38,944 bases of DNA from Desulfocapsa sp. Lineage in GTDB: Bacteria; Desulfobacterota; Desulfobulbia; Desulfobulbales; Desulfocapsaceae. Below the pieces are notes generated by a model that saw only the letters and a list, made by a program, of their open reading frames with translations, was not told where the DNA came from and searched no databases. The stretch spans positions 1-38,944 of the forward strand of contig JAOZQU010000008.1 of the NCBI GenBank assembly GCA_029932055.1. The letters run 5' to 3'. This document shows, piece after piece, positions 6,886-15,663 of the stretch; within the stretch, counting starts at the first letter, position 1; each line of letters opens with the position of its first letter. The position numbers were made by a program, and so were the translations under genes.

Positions 6886-9297
6886 TCAATAAGTTTTTTC
6901 TTCCGGGGCAACGGGAAAAAAGAGTTTGAAAATCGTTCCCTCACCGTGCTTGCTCTCCACATGGATAGCACCGCCGATGCCCTGCATGATTCCATAGACC
7001 ATTGCCAGGCCAAGCCCAGAACCCTTGCCAATTTCCTTGGTGGTATAAAAGGGGTCAAACATTCTTTCCCGTACCTCCTCAGTCATACCTGTTCCTGTAT
7101 CCACCACTGTAAGCAGGACATATTCGCCTGCGTTAATTGTCAACTCTGATTGAAGTTGTTTTGTTTCTTTTTTCGGTATTAAGTTTGTGGAAATGGTTAT
7201 GGTACCACCACTGGGCATTGCATCACGTGCGTTGAGACACAGGTTGAGAATAATCTGCTGTAATTCTGTTGAATCACCTTTAATCAGGGGAAGGTCGTTT
7301 GCTTGATTGAGTTCTACCTGGATTGATTTCGGCAATGAACCTTGGACAAGAGAGAGGGAGTCGGCAATGATTGTGTTAAGCGATGTAGATGCGTTTATCG
7401 AGGGTTTACTCTGTCGGCTGAAGGCAAGCATTTTCTTCACAAGATCAGCTGCTCTGAGGGATGATTTTTCTATAATAGTGGTATAGTCTTGCAGTTTTGG
7501 GTTGTCAGACAGCCCTATCTGGAGCATGGCTGTATAGCCAAGAATCCCTGTCAGTATATTGTTGAAGTCATGGGCAATTCCACCCGCCATTGTCCCGACG
7601 GATTCTAGCTTTTGCGTCTGCAGCAGCTTTTTCTCCATATTTTTTTTATCCGTCAGATCCGTCACAATAGCCAGGCACCCTGAAAAGGAATCTTCGTGCT
7701 TAATGGGAACGCTACTTAAGAGTACTGTTTTGTCCTCCCCGGAGGCATCTTCTAACTGCACCTCTCTTTTTGATGCTTTTCCTTTTAAATTGTCTTCGAT
7801 ACTTTTCAGCAGAAGATCTTTATCATCTTTTTTCACCAACCGGGAAATATTCATACCTGTCAGTTCGCCATACCCAAGCATATCAATCAGCCGTTTGTTG
7901 GCAAATTGTATATTTCCTTCTTTGTTGAGTACCCATATTCCTTCATTAACATTTTCAACAATTTCTCTGTAACGCTCTTCCGATTTTCGTAACTGTTTAT
8001 ATAGGTTTGCATTGTCAAGGGCCATAGCAATATGGTTGGCAAAGCCCTTTAGGAAATTTTTATCCGTGTTATGAACAAAATCCTGGTTTTTGCTATTGTC
8101 TCCCACCATAATTCCGATTATTTCTCCCCGTACATTCAGGGGAACCAAAATAAAGGCTTTAGGGTGAAGGGTTTTTAATAATTGATTTTCGGGATTCAGT
8201 GATAGAGCATTAACATTTTCGACAAAAACCGGATCTTTACTGTGGGCACTTCTGGCAATGATGTTATCCATTTTATTCAATGGAATTTCATAGCCTTTAA
8301 ACTGAGCAATAAGCTTTTTATCGATTCCAACGGCATGAATAAGGGCCAGGCTCGAATTATCTTTGTTTGCCAGAAAGATACCGGCCCTATCCAGATCGGC
8401 AACGTCCACCAATTTTGAGACGATGACATCCAGAAGATCGTCCAGTTTCAAGGTGGATAAAATGGCCGAACTCGATTCCTGAAGAGTGGTCATTTCTGCT
8501 ACTTTTCTTTCCAGACGTCTGTTTAAGGTGTTTATATTTTGATATTTTTCCTTTAACAGCACCTTGTCACGTTCAAGCTCGCTGATGGTTTCCCGGATGA
8601 CCTTTCCTGGCGTAAGTACTTTGAATAAAAAAGATTTTATTCGGCTTGGAGGTTGCCATTTTAGGTGGTATTCGCAGTAATCGTCACCATCAAAATAGTT
8701 TTTGGTTTCAATCAGCTCGGCTGGTGGGCATTCCCAAATAGTGGGGATAGCTTGGTAAATTCCTTTGTTATAAAAACAAAAATCTCTGTTCAGCGGGATA
8801 TCCTTGTTCCAATGTAGCCTGATTATTGATGAAGTTTTAGTGAGATTGACAATCTCAACGGTCTTTGTCCTGTTGAAATGGTCATTTATTTTCTGCAGTT
8901 TTTTTATGACATGACCTGGATTGCCTAGGCTGTAAATGAAAATCTTTTGAATGTATCTATATCTGCGTTTCAGGACAGAATTAAAGCCAATATGATAGGC
9001 GGCATCTACATCATTTAATATGTTTTTTGCATTGGTAAAAAGTTTGATCATGAGACTGGAGGGAAGCCAGTTATTTGGATCTGACAAAAAAGCTTCAGGG
9101 TCTTGCACCCCCTTCATTTCCGGCATGAGTTGTTCATACAGCATGGGAAGCATCTCTGGTGCCCGCTCTTTCACATACTCAATAACAGCCAGAGAATTCA
9201 TACAATTAACGTGATGTTGCTCTTGGGGAAATGGAGAAGGACTAATGGAATTGGTCTGACATTCCGAGGAAGGTGTATGTAATATCGGTATGTTCAT
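6886..9297 (-). CDS. Sensor histidine kinase with GAF and PAS domains
   Basis: An 803-residue soluble kinase with no membrane segments. Residues about 33-230 form a sensor-like domain I do not recognise (RAPEMLPMLYEQLMPEM, then a FDGDDYCEYHLKW segment). A coiled coil follows, then GAF (about 265-430), PAS (about 440-555), HisKA with the H-box [14 protein letters not shown] (H576), and HATPase_c with NLCLNARDAMPSGG, VDTGTGM and GKGSGLGLAMVYGI. The H-box and ATP boxes are intact, so it should autophosphorylate. There is no receiver domain and no response-regulator gene nearby, so its partner is elsewhere. The start is uncertain: the ATG at 9297 lacks a ribosome binding site, and an in-frame ATG at 9201 (MNSLAVIEYV) begins the conserved part. 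Confidence 0.88.
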   Translation of the reverse strand: MNIPILHTPSSECQTNSISPSPFPQEQHHVNCMNSLAVIEYVKERAPEMLPMLYEQLMPEMKGVQDPEAFLSDPNNWLPSSLMIKLFTNAKNILNDVDAAYHIGFNSVLKRRYRYIQKIFIYSLGNPGHVIKKLQKINDHFNRTKTVEIVNLTKTSSIIRLHWNKDIPLNRDFCFYNKGIYQAIPTIWECPPAELIETKNYFDGDDYCEYHLKWQPPSRIKSFLFKVLTPGKVIRETISELERDKVLLKEKYQNINTLNRRLERKVAEMTTLQESSSAILSTLKLDDLLDVIVSKLVDVADLDRAGIFLANKDNSSLALIHAVGIDKKLIAQFKGYEIPLNKMDNIIARSAHSKDPVFVENVNALSLNPENQLLKTLHPKAFILVPLNVRGEIIGIMVGDNSKNQDFVHNTDKNFLKGFANHIAMALDNANLYKQLRKSEERYREIVENVNEGIWVLNKEGNIQFANKRLIDMLGYGELTGMNISRLVKKDDKDLLLKSIEDNLKGKASKREVQLEDASGEDKTVLLSSVPIKHEDSFSGCLAIVTDLTDKKNMEKKLLQTQKLESVGTMAGGIAHDFNNILTGILGYTAMLQIGLSDNPKLQDYTTIIEKSSLRAADLVKKMLAFSRQSKPSINASTSLNTIIADSLSLVQGSLPKSIQVELNQANDLPLIKGDSTELQQIILNLCLNARDAMPSGGTITISTNLIPKKETKQLQSELTINAGEYVLLTVVDTGTGMTEEVRERMFDPFYTTKEIGKGSGLGLAMVYGIMQGIGGAIHVESKHGEGTIFKLFFPVAPEEKTY

Positions 9298-9780
9298 CGG
9301 AAAATAATAATTGAAATCAATATTAAGGCGTCTACAATACTAAGTGTACGATCTCGGTAAACGGGAAAAAAGCCGGGACTTTTTTTAGTACCTTAGAAAT
9401 CATTTTAAGTGAAGGAAAACAATAGATAAGCACCCTAATACCGGTAATGAACGGTAAGCCAGTATAAGTACCAGGGTATAAACTCCAATTTTGAAATGAT
9501 TTCCAACGTACTGAAATAATTGTTTAAGGCTGTACTGTTTCTAACATTCTGTAAATAGAGAAGTATGTGTATCTCTTTGTATTTTTGTGTGTTTTGTGAA
9601 ACAATAAATTAATGCGTGAACAGTTGATTTTTACAATAGTCTGCTGAGCAGACAGAAAAGCAAAAAAATTACACAAATCGGCTATAGCGCTACATATTAC
9701 TATAAAGTACACGTTAATTAAGTCAACAAATAGCGCTGAAGTAGCCTATTTATTAATTATTCAGTATAGGAGAATATCTC
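9298..9780. other. Intergenic region between divergent kinase and acyltransferase genes
   Basis: A 483-bp AT-rich stretch without credible ORFs; the 62-residue minus ORF at 9524-9712 has no recognisable features. It holds repeat copy 4 (9387-9512). An octamer ATAGCGCT occurs twice (about 9684 and 9729), around a likely promoter area for the acyltransferase gene. No clear consensus promoter was found. Confidence 0.5.
9387..9512. repeat. Palindromic intergenic element, copy 4 (divergent, with inverted tail module)
   Basis: The left arm AGTACCTTAGAAATCATTTTA (9387-9407) pairs with TGAAATGATTTCCAACGTACT (9492-9512) at 18 of 21 positions. Inside, 9433-9469 (CCCTAATACCGGTAATGAAC to AGTATAAGT) is the reverse complement of the tail module at 37593-37630 with few differences, including the ACCGG core. 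The shared arms and tail tie this element to the copies near 2004, 36769 and 37539, although the tail here is inside the stem and reversed. Confidence 0.55.
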
Positions 9781-10767
9781 GTGAAAATGGCATCCCACTT
9801 TCCAAGTATCGGACTCAGTCAATTTTTTCAACTTCCACTTAACGTCTGGATAACTCGTACCAGTCCACTCTCAATTCTAAGATTATATCTTTATTTACTT
9901 GGTGTTTTTTATTTTGTTCTGCAGGGAAAAGATAGGGTGAAGATTTTTTCTTCTCTGAATTTTATATTGCGGCACAGGCTGACCTTTGTACATTTCTGTA
10001 GAAACGTACTACAAGCCTTTGGTGGCATCTTTGAGCACTATCTTGAAAAATTATTAATGGGACATCGAAATTTTGCTCAAATGCAGAATTTTCTTGGTAA
10101 GAGACTCACGGTAGAAAACAGGCATGTTCTGGATCAGGCTGCCAAGCAGGGCAAAGGGGGGATCCTTGTTACCGGACATTTTGGAGCGGTTGAGTATCTT
10201 CCCCTAGCTCTTTCACTCAGCGGCTATAAAATTGCCATGATTGTAAAATTTAAAACTGAGGCATTGCGTAGACAGCTTATGAAAAGGGCAGCGGAATTGG
10301 ATATTATACTGATTGATGCTGAGCAGAATAAAGTGGTTTTCAAGGCTCTGGATGCTATCAAACAGGGACGACTCCTTATTACTGAATGCGATGAGTTTTC
10401 CAAGTGGATACGTCACAAGAGTGAAAAAGTATCTGTCTTTGGTAACCGTGTCTCGCGGGACAAAACCCTTGATCTCTTTTATCGTAAAGCCAAGGTTCCG
10501 GCAATGTTGGGGTTGATGAAGCGGCGAAATGGTGGTTATGTACTGTCGATTACTTCTTTGGCAAATGGTAGTGAGAAGGTATCACTTGCGAAAAAAGCCT
10601 GGGATTGTCTTGAAGAGCAGATACTTGCAGAGCCCTATCAGTGGTACCAGTGGAAAGACGCTGCTGTTGAGCTTGCCCCCTTTATTGAAAATGGAAGAAT
10701 GAATGAAAATTATCAACCTCAGGGTGTACCGGCTGAAGATACCGCTTTCGCTGGCAATTACTCATAA
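9781..10767 (+). CDS. LpxL/HtrB-like lipid acyltransferase family protein
   Basis: A 328-residue protein starting at GTG 9781 (AGGAG lies about 8 bases upstream; the ATG at 9787 is too far from it). It has a hydrophobic segment near residues 36-50 (LYLYLLGVFYFVL) and the acyltransferase HX4E motif in GILVTGHFGAVEYLPLALS, followed by a region resembling the LpxL-type core (ITECDEFSKW, VSVFGNRVSRDKTLDLFYRK). LpxL-like enzymes transfer acyl chains to lipid A or related lipids at the inner membrane. The sequence is divergent, so lipid A is only one possible acceptor. The end overlaps the enolase-superfamily gene by 65 bp, which suggests co-translation and a shared pathway. Confidence 0.75.
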   Translation: MKMASHFPSIGLSQFFQLPLNVWITRTSPLSILRLYLYLLGVFYFVLQGKDRVKIFSSLNFILRHRLTFVHFCRNVLQAFGGIFEHYLEKLLMGHRNFAQMQNFLGKRLTVENRHVLDQAAKQGKGGILVTGHFGAVEYLPLALSLSGYKIAMIVKFKTEALRRQLMKRAAELDIILIDAEQNKVVFKALDAIKQGRLLITECDEFSKWIRHKSEKVSVFGNRVSRDKTLDLFYRKAKVPAMLGLMKRRNGGYVLSITSLANGSEKVSLAKKAWDCLEEQILAEPYQWYQWKDAAVELAPFIENGRMNENYQPQGVPAEDTAFAGNYS

Positions 10768-11836
10768 TCTCGCAAATATGCAGCAAAGCGAGGCAATTTT
10801 AGTCATCGCTGAATCTGATAATGGATTTACAGGCCTTGGTGAGGGCACTCCCCGGCAGTATGTTACAGAAGAATCATTGCCGGGATGTGTTGATGCTGCC
10901 ATTAAAATAGGCAGACAACTCACTAATAGAGAGTGGGATGATAGTTTCGGCTTAAATCAGCTTCTTGATTCTGTCTCCATGCAACCCCTGGTTCAGCAGA
11001 ATCCATCTGCCTGGTGTGCTGTGGAACTTGCCTGTCTTGATCTGTTTGCAACGAGCAGGCAGATTCCACTCTGGCGCCTTTTTGCCGACACTCCCGTCAA
11101 CGAATATTTTACCCATTCAGCAGTTATTCCGCTTTTATCCACCCGGAGCCTTGATACTTTTCTGCCAGTTATTAAATCCATGGATATGGAATTTGTGAAG
11201 GTTAAAGTGTCAACTCTTCAGGAAGGTATCAAATATGTCTCTTATATCAGGGCGGCCTTGGGGCCGAAACCGGATCTACGAATTGATGCCAACGGTGCTT
11301 TTTCAGCAAATACAGCCATAGAATTTATACATGCTGCAGATTCTATAGGGATAAGCAGTTTTGAGCAGCCGGTGGCCAAAGAAAATCTGGGAGGGTTGAA
11401 ACAGGTAACAGAGCTGGGAACAATTGCAACCATTGCTGATGAATCCATGTGCAATATGAGCGATATGGACAATCTTATCCGGAACCGGGGATGCTCTGGA
11501 TTTAACGTAAGGGTGTCAAAATGCGGTGGATTTAGAGAAAGCTTAAAGCTCTGGAAGCATGCCCTGAACAACGGCTTTTTCTGTCAGTTGGGATGTCATG
11601 TGGGGGAGACAGGGGTTCTTGCTGCTGCCGGCCGTCATTTAGCTGCTCTTTGCAGTAAGATCAGGTATCTTGAAGGAGGTTATGCTGGTTTTACTCTTGA
11701 GTCTGATATTTGCAATGAAGAAATAAGTTTTGGTTATCAGGGTAAAGCTGGACTGCTGGATGGTTCTGGGCTTGGCGTAACCATCAATAGTGAAGTACTT
11801 GATAAATGGGGAAAACTTGTCGGGGATCTATCCTGA
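10703..11836 (+). CDS. Enolase-superfamily (muconate cycloisomerase subgroup) enzyme
   Basis: A 377-residue protein with the two-domain layout of the muconate lactonizing/dipeptide epimerase subgroup. The N-terminal capping domain has GLGEGTPRQYVTEES. The barrel carries the expected catalytic series: KVKV (Lys acid/base), RIDANGAF (metal Asp), SFEQPV (metal Glu), IADESM (metal Asp) and VRVSKCGG (second Lys). All key residues are present, so it should be active. Members catalyse cycloisomerisation, dipeptide epimerisation or o-succinylbenzoate synthesis, and the reaction cannot be fixed by eye. The start at 10703 has GGAAGA 5 bases upstream inside the preceding gene. The overlap with an acyltransferase gene is an unusual pairing for this family. 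Confidence 0.83.
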   Translation: MKIINLRVYRLKIPLSLAITHNLANMQQSEAILVIAESDNGFTGLGEGTPRQYVTEESLPGCVDAAIKIGRQLTNREWDDSFGLNQLLDSVSMQPLVQQNPSAWCAVELACLDLFATSRQIPLWRLFADTPVNEYFTHSAVIPLLSTRSLDTFLPVIKSMDMEFVKVKVSTLQEGIKYVSYIRAALGPKPDLRIDANGAFSANTAIEFIHAADSIGISSFEQPVAKENLGGLKQVTELGTIATIADESMCNMSDMDNLIRNRGCSGFNVRVSKCGGFRESLKLWKHALNNGFFCQLGCHVGETGVLAAAGRHLAALCSKIRYLEGGYAGFTLESDICNEEISFGYQGKAGLLDGSGLGVTINSEVLDKWGKLVGDLS

Positions 11837-11872
11837 CGCATAAACATGTGCATCCCCCTCTAAAATGTGAAT

Positions 11873-12370
11873 TTATTTTTCCAACATCTTCGGGTAGCTG
11901 AAAAAAACAAGGTCACCTTTTTTTTTCTTTACATCCTGCCAGGTATCAACCTCAAAATTCAGAACCACAATTCCGCAGGTCGGCACATTGAGTATACTCA
12001 GATTTCCAAGTATATTCGCAAGCACGGTAAAGCCGGTATTATGACCAACCATGATTGCCTGATCGTATCGGTCATCAAGAGAGTGGATACAGTCTATCAG
12101 CCCTTCAGGGCCGGCGTTGTATATTGCTTCCAGATACTCAATCCGCTTTTTGGGATAGTTAAGCTCTTTTGCCAAATGGAGAGCTGTTTTTCGGGCTCTT
12201 TTGGCTGGGCTGGACACGATCAGATCCGGGTGGATTTCATGGCTGACCAGGAGCTTGCCCATTCGTGGAGCATCTCTTTTTCCGCGTTTATTCAAGGGGC
12301 GATCAAAGTCGGCAAGGCTTGGATCCTTCCAGCTTGACTTGGCGTGGCGGCATATCAGGAGTTGCTTCAT
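11873..12370 (-). CDS. SixA-like histidine phosphatase
   Basis: A 165-residue member of the phosphoglycerate-mutase-like superfamily. It has the N-terminal RHAKSSW motif (catalytic His), the SSPAKRARKTA arginine motif and a VGHNTG second His. The RHAKS form and short length match the SixA subgroup, whose E. coli member dephosphorylates His-phosphorylated signalling proteins. GAGG lies just before the ATG. Its start overlaps the stop of the upstream CHAD gene by one base (TAATG), so the two are translationally coupled. This points to a role in phosphate or polyphosphate physiology, an inference from context. Confidence 0.85.
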   Translation of the reverse strand: MKQLLICRHAKSSWKDPSLADFDRPLNKRGKRDAPRMGKLLVSHEIHPDLIVSSPAKRARKTALHLAKELNYPKKRIEYLEAIYNAGPEGLIDCIHSLDDRYDQAIMVGHNTGFTVLANILGNLSILNVPTCGIVVLNFEVDTWQDVKKKKGDLVFFSYPKMLEK

Positions 12371-13914
12371 TACTGCCTCGGTTGGTTGAACAGTTTGTTA
12401 AACAGGGCAACGTTTTTTTTGTTGCTGAACCGGTTAAAAGTTACGAAAAAATCTTTTCGTACCCGGTGCTGTTCATGGTAGAGATTGGTCAGCAGTCCAC
12501 CAATAGCCGTGGCAAGCTCAAAATTTTTGCGAGATCCAGGCCGCAAACCATCCAGATAGTTGTGCAGCATGTCCTGCTGCACGGAAAGGTCATTGAAAGT
12601 TCCAAGATTGTTTTGTAACTGTTTGAGTTGTTTGATGATCTTGTCCATGTCGTTTTTCGGGAAAAGGCAGGCGAAAAATTCCAGACTGTAGCGCAGCTTT
12701 TTTCCTTGGATACGAAGACGGTGCAGATTTTCGTCCGGAGTTGCCGGAGTGATCGCCATGCCGTCTTTCATGATTTTTTTATAGCGGCGAACGATAGTTT
12801 TCCGGGCAAGATCAATCACCGGCATCTCAGCATTGGCAGCAGCTGTACCATCCTTCTCCAGATAGTGTCGCCACTCATTTATGATTTGCTTGTAACGTGA
12901 GCCCTTGAGTGCTCTGGCCAGCTTTTTTTGTTCCTCATCCCGGCGCCTGGCAAGATCCGTGAAAAATGTATGCAGCGCTGTCTGCAGGGGAGGAGGCAGC
13001 CTGGACTTGTAATTTTCCTCATAGAGCAGGTAAACATCAAGGTCACGAGTGGGGCCGGTTATGCTGCCAAGGTGAGCAAATTCAGCCTTGAAATGGTCGG
13101 TAACTTCAGGAGGAAGAACATTTTTTATCTGAGTTAGGCCCGAACGGGTTCTGCGTATTGCAACCCGGAAATCATGGAGAAATTCCGAGTCAAGATCCTT
13201 GAGTATTCCCTCCTCATTACAAAGCATGGTGGCAAGCAGCTGTTTATAGATCATTACCGCCGCCTTCTTCGCTGTGAGGTTCGGATTCAGCTGAATAGAA
13301 AATTTTGAATTGTAATCACCTGGGGTGTGACCGGAGCTTCGCAGTCTTTCTTTAAAGTCATGCCGGGGAGAAGCTTGATCGACAATACCGTGGGAATGGA
13401 GGAGATTACGAATGGATTGTTTCTGTTTGTCATAGCCACGAATTTCCTGCAGTTTTACACTACGCAGGACGTTTTCTGTTCCATTTACCTGGTGACGCTC
13501 AAACAAAAGGATGCCAACGGTTTTGGCATCCTTGTTCAAGACACGGATTAGGGTTGTCTCTGATTCCAGGGTCGCCAGCGGTAATAATGCCCTGACGTCC
13601 AGTATTGACTCAAGCGAGGTGCGCAGCTGACCTGCAGGGAAATCCCAGGAGAAAATTTTTTGACCGGGACTTGGGCCGTTTGTCAATTCTATGGTTTCTT
13701 TACTGTCAGTCTGCGTCAGAAGCCACATGTCTGTCGAATGTTGAAGGTGAATGCCACGCCGGTGCAGTCGCCAGTCAAAGGTGTCAAAGTAGGTGAAGAT
13801 TCCCTCTTGCAGTTGTCCAACCTCAAAAGCAAATTTTGAAGCAATCACGTCCAGCAGCGAGTTAAAATTTATGGATTGGGGTATATACCAGATATTGTGC
13901 TCCCGTTCCTTCAT
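12370..13914 (-). CDS. CYTH-like / CHAD domain protein
   Basis: A 514-residue protein. The N-terminal half resembles a CYTH (triphosphate tunnel) domain: TYFDTFDWRLHRRGIHLQ, PLATLESETTLIRVL, SVKLQEIRGYDKQ. The usual ExExK strand appears as EREHN, so the last Lys is missing and catalysis is doubtful. The C-terminal half is a CHAD domain with conserved basic helices (DFRVAIRRTRSGLTQ, PTRDLDVYL, RLRIQGKKLRYSLEFF). CHAD domains bind inorganic polyphosphate and often accompany CYTH domains. AGGAGA lies 7-8 bases before the ATG. With the overlapping SixA gene it forms a likely polyphosphate-associated pair. No transmembrane segments are seen. Confidence 0.88.
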   Translation of the reverse strand: MKEREHNIWYIPQSINFNSLLDVIASKFAFEVGQLQEGIFTYFDTFDWRLHRRGIHLQHSTDMWLLTQTDSKETIELTNGPSPGQKIFSWDFPAGQLRTSLESILDVRALLPLATLESETTLIRVLNKDAKTVGILLFERHQVNGTENVLRSVKLQEIRGYDKQKQSIRNLLHSHGIVDQASPRHDFKERLRSSGHTPGDYNSKFSIQLNPNLTAKKAAVMIYKQLLATMLCNEEGILKDLDSEFLHDFRVAIRRTRSGLTQIKNVLPPEVTDHFKAEFAHLGSITGPTRDLDVYLLYEENYKSRLPPPLQTALHTFFTDLARRRDEEQKKLARALKGSRYKQIINEWRHYLEKDGTAAANAEMPVIDLARKTIVRRYKKIMKDGMAITPATPDENLHRLRIQGKKLRYSLEFFACLFPKNDMDKIIKQLKQLQNNLGTFNDLSVQQDMLHNYLDGLRPGSRKNFELATAIGGLLTNLYHEQHRVRKDFFVTFNRFSNKKNVALFNKLFNQPRQ

Positions 13915-14248
13915 TTAGTTTTCTCCTGATCGAATTTTCCGGAGTTCAGTCACACTCGTTTTTGATAGCGGCATATCAACGCTGCCGATTTCATATGATT
14001 TCAGCATTTGATCTTCTCGAATGAATTGATATTTACAGTCTGCAGTCGAACTCCAGATTGTAAATACAACAACTGGAAGGACAATAACATCTTTCTTTTA
14101 TTATTAGCTGATAAAAATCATTATTTTATAGAATTTTCAGACAAAGTAGTCTTACTAAGATTATAGAATGAGAATGATAAAGAATGATTTCGAATTTTAA
14201 TTTCCAGCGGCTTGGAATTCGCGGAACTTTTCGTAAATAAACTTAAAT
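13915..14248. other. Divergent intergenic region, no gene seen
   Basis: A 334-bp AT-rich stretch between the divergent CHAD and lipoprotein genes. It contains three GAATGA repeats near 14166-14188, vaguely like an iron-box region but without the full palindrome. A small inverted repeat follows (CGAATT...GGAATTCG near 14191-14221). No ORF or structured RNA was recognised. Confidence 0.4.
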
Positions 14249-14992
14249 ATGAAATTGAAAATAATAACCATGAAAAGTACATTGCAAATTCGACAAATAC
14301 TGTTGCTATGGCTCATTTTATCTGCGGTTGTTATGAGCGGTTGTAGCATTCGGGAAACGACCGAACAGCTGCAATCCAGGCTATATGAACAGCAACTGGA
14401 GGAGGAGAATAGAGAACTGATCCTGGAGGTGGAGAAACTGCAACAGAAATTGCTCAGAAAGCAGGCTGAAATCAATCAACTTGTGCTCTCCAGGCAACAC
14501 GTCACGCAAGAAGTTGTCCGTATTAAAGCAAAGTTACGGACTCACAGCAGTAAGGCAGGAACAGTTGCTAATATTGCTGAAGTAAGAGCTGTACTGAAAT
14601 CTGTTGCCGAAAAGCGATTAAATGATAAGCAGCAAAAATCCGTGCATGATACGGAACGGATAATCGCCATGAGCGTTGAAGCACTGGGAGAGGAAGATAT
14701 TGATAGTGCATTTCGCCTGTCAAATAGAGCGCAGCAACTGATTCAACCAATTCGGATATTGCAGCGGGATATAAAAGATGGATCAAAAGTCGCATTTATT
14801 GTTCCACAGACGATGAAAGTTCTAAAGAGCTGCAATGTCCGAATGGAGCCCGGTATGACAAAGGTACTGTTTACGTTGGAGAGAGCAACAGAGGTAAAGG
14901 CTCTGGCTTATGCTAAAAAGTGGATTCAGATTGAAACGGATGATAATCGGAACGGTTGGATATATTACCAGTTATTGGAAGTTGTACAGTAG
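14249..14992 (+). CDS. Coiled-coil lipoprotein with C-terminal SH3-like domain
   Basis: A 247-residue predicted lipoprotein: basic N-terminus, hydrophobic stretch ILLLWLILSAVV, then MSGC as lipobox with the Cys about residue 31. A long charged coiled coil follows (about residues 40-90, ending with KLQQKLLRKQAEINQL). The C-terminus (VLKSCNVRMEPGMTKVLF to NRNGWIYYQLLEV) looks like a bacterial SH3 domain, which in envelope proteins often contacts peptidoglycan. An in-frame ATG at 14270 would make a more typical signal peptide length; neither start has a clear ribosome binding site. It lies just before the PNPOx-like gene, possibly in the same operon. The specific function is unknown. Confidence 0.7.
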   Translation: MKLKIITMKSTLQIRQILLLWLILSAVVMSGCSIRETTEQLQSRLYEQQLEEENRELILEVEKLQQKLLRKQAEINQLVLSRQHVTQEVVRIKAKLRTHSSKAGTVANIAEVRAVLKSVAEKRLNDKQQKSVHDTERIIAMSVEALGEEDIDSAFRLSNRAQQLIQPIRILQRDIKDGSKVAFIVPQTMKVLKSCNVRMEPGMTKVLFTLERATEVKALAYAKKWIQIETDDNRNGWIYYQLLEVVQ

Positions 14993-15007
14993 CTGTCCCT
15001 TTTTGAA

Positions 15008-15478
15008 ATGAGAAATAACATGAAAGAATTACGAAGAAAAGATCGTGCCATCGCGGAAGAGGAAGCAATGGCTTTATTAAACAAGGCAGAATATGGAGTA
15101 CTGTCAACAGTCGATGAAAGTGGACAACCCTATGGTGTTCCTCTGAATTATTGTGTCATTGGTCACTGTTTATATTTTCATTCTACTGTTGAAGGACACA
15201 AGATTGATAACATCAGGAAAAATTTATTAGTCTCGTTTTGTGTAGTTGGAAATACCGAGCTGTTAGCTGATCAATTTGGCACAAAGTATGAAAGTGTAAT
15301 AGTTTCAGGAAAGGTTGAAGAAGTATTTGATACAAATAAACAGATTGGTCTGGAAGGACTTCTGCATAAGTACTCGGCAGAGTTTTTTGACAAAGGGATA
15401 AAATATATTGAAAGCTTAAGAGAAAAAACCAGAGTGTTCAAGATTAGCATTAATACGTTAACCGGGAAGGCGCGTTAG
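15008..15478 (+). CDS. Pyridoxamine 5'-phosphate oxidase-like flavin protein (NimA-like)
   Basis: A 156-residue split-barrel flavoprotein. EEEAMALLNKAEYGVLSTVD is the typical opening of NimA/HugZ-type PNPOx-like proteins, followed by GQPYGVPLNYCVIGHCLYFH and FHSTVEGHKIDNIRKN, which carries the expected flavin-phosphate contacts. Related proteins bind FMN, or heme in some lineages, and are named after nitroimidazole resistance, but most are uncharacterised reductases. The natural start may be the ATG at 15020 (MKELRRKDRAI), which matches the conserved family opening. The stop is immediately followed by a long imperfect palindrome. Confidence 0.8.
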   Translation: MRNNMKELRRKDRAIAEEEAMALLNKAEYGVLSTVDESGQPYGVPLNYCVIGHCLYFHSTVEGHKIDNIRKNLLVSFCVVGNTELLADQFGTKYESVIVSGKVEEVFDTNKQIGLEGLLHKYSAEFFDKGIKYIESLREKTRVFKISINTLTGKAR

Positions 15479-15587
15479 TAAATATTCGGCTAGCACCCCA
15501 TTTTCATCCGATTCGCCTTAATCACATATGACTCAATATAGTTCTTAAGGCGACTCGAACGAACTTGGGGCACTATCCAAATATTTA
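15479..15587. repeat. Long imperfect palindrome (about 109 nt) with adjacent small hairpin
   Basis: The outer arms TAAATATTCGGCTAGCACCC and GGGGCACTATCCAAATATTTA pair with few mismatches. The inner arms TCGCCTTAA (15513-15521) and TTAAGGCGA (15545-15553) are perfect, around a 23-nt loop. A second, smaller hairpin (GGGTT...AACCC, 15597-15624) follows. It starts immediately after the PNPOx-like stop. Its two-hairpin form recalls the repeat family elsewhere in the window, but the sequence is different. It could be a structured terminator or an unrelated repeat. Confidence 0.55.
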
Positions 15588-15663
15588 CAAATGATGGGTT
15601 CTAGCACTAATTTAGCTCTAACCCTAATGCTTATGTGTTTTAAGTAGTAGACGGAAGTAATTC

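Noticed and set aside
9588-9620. Rex-like TTTTGTGAAACAATAAA near 9592
   Set aside because: Only one half resembles a Rex site; the inverted half is missing.
14160-14195. Fur-box-like GAATGA repeats
   Set aside because: Three direct GAATGA units occur but the inverted symmetry of a Fur site is missing and no iron gene is adjacent.
15479-15587. Integron attC site
   Set aside because: The palindrome length fits, but the R' and L' core sites are not in the right places and there is no cassette array or integrase.
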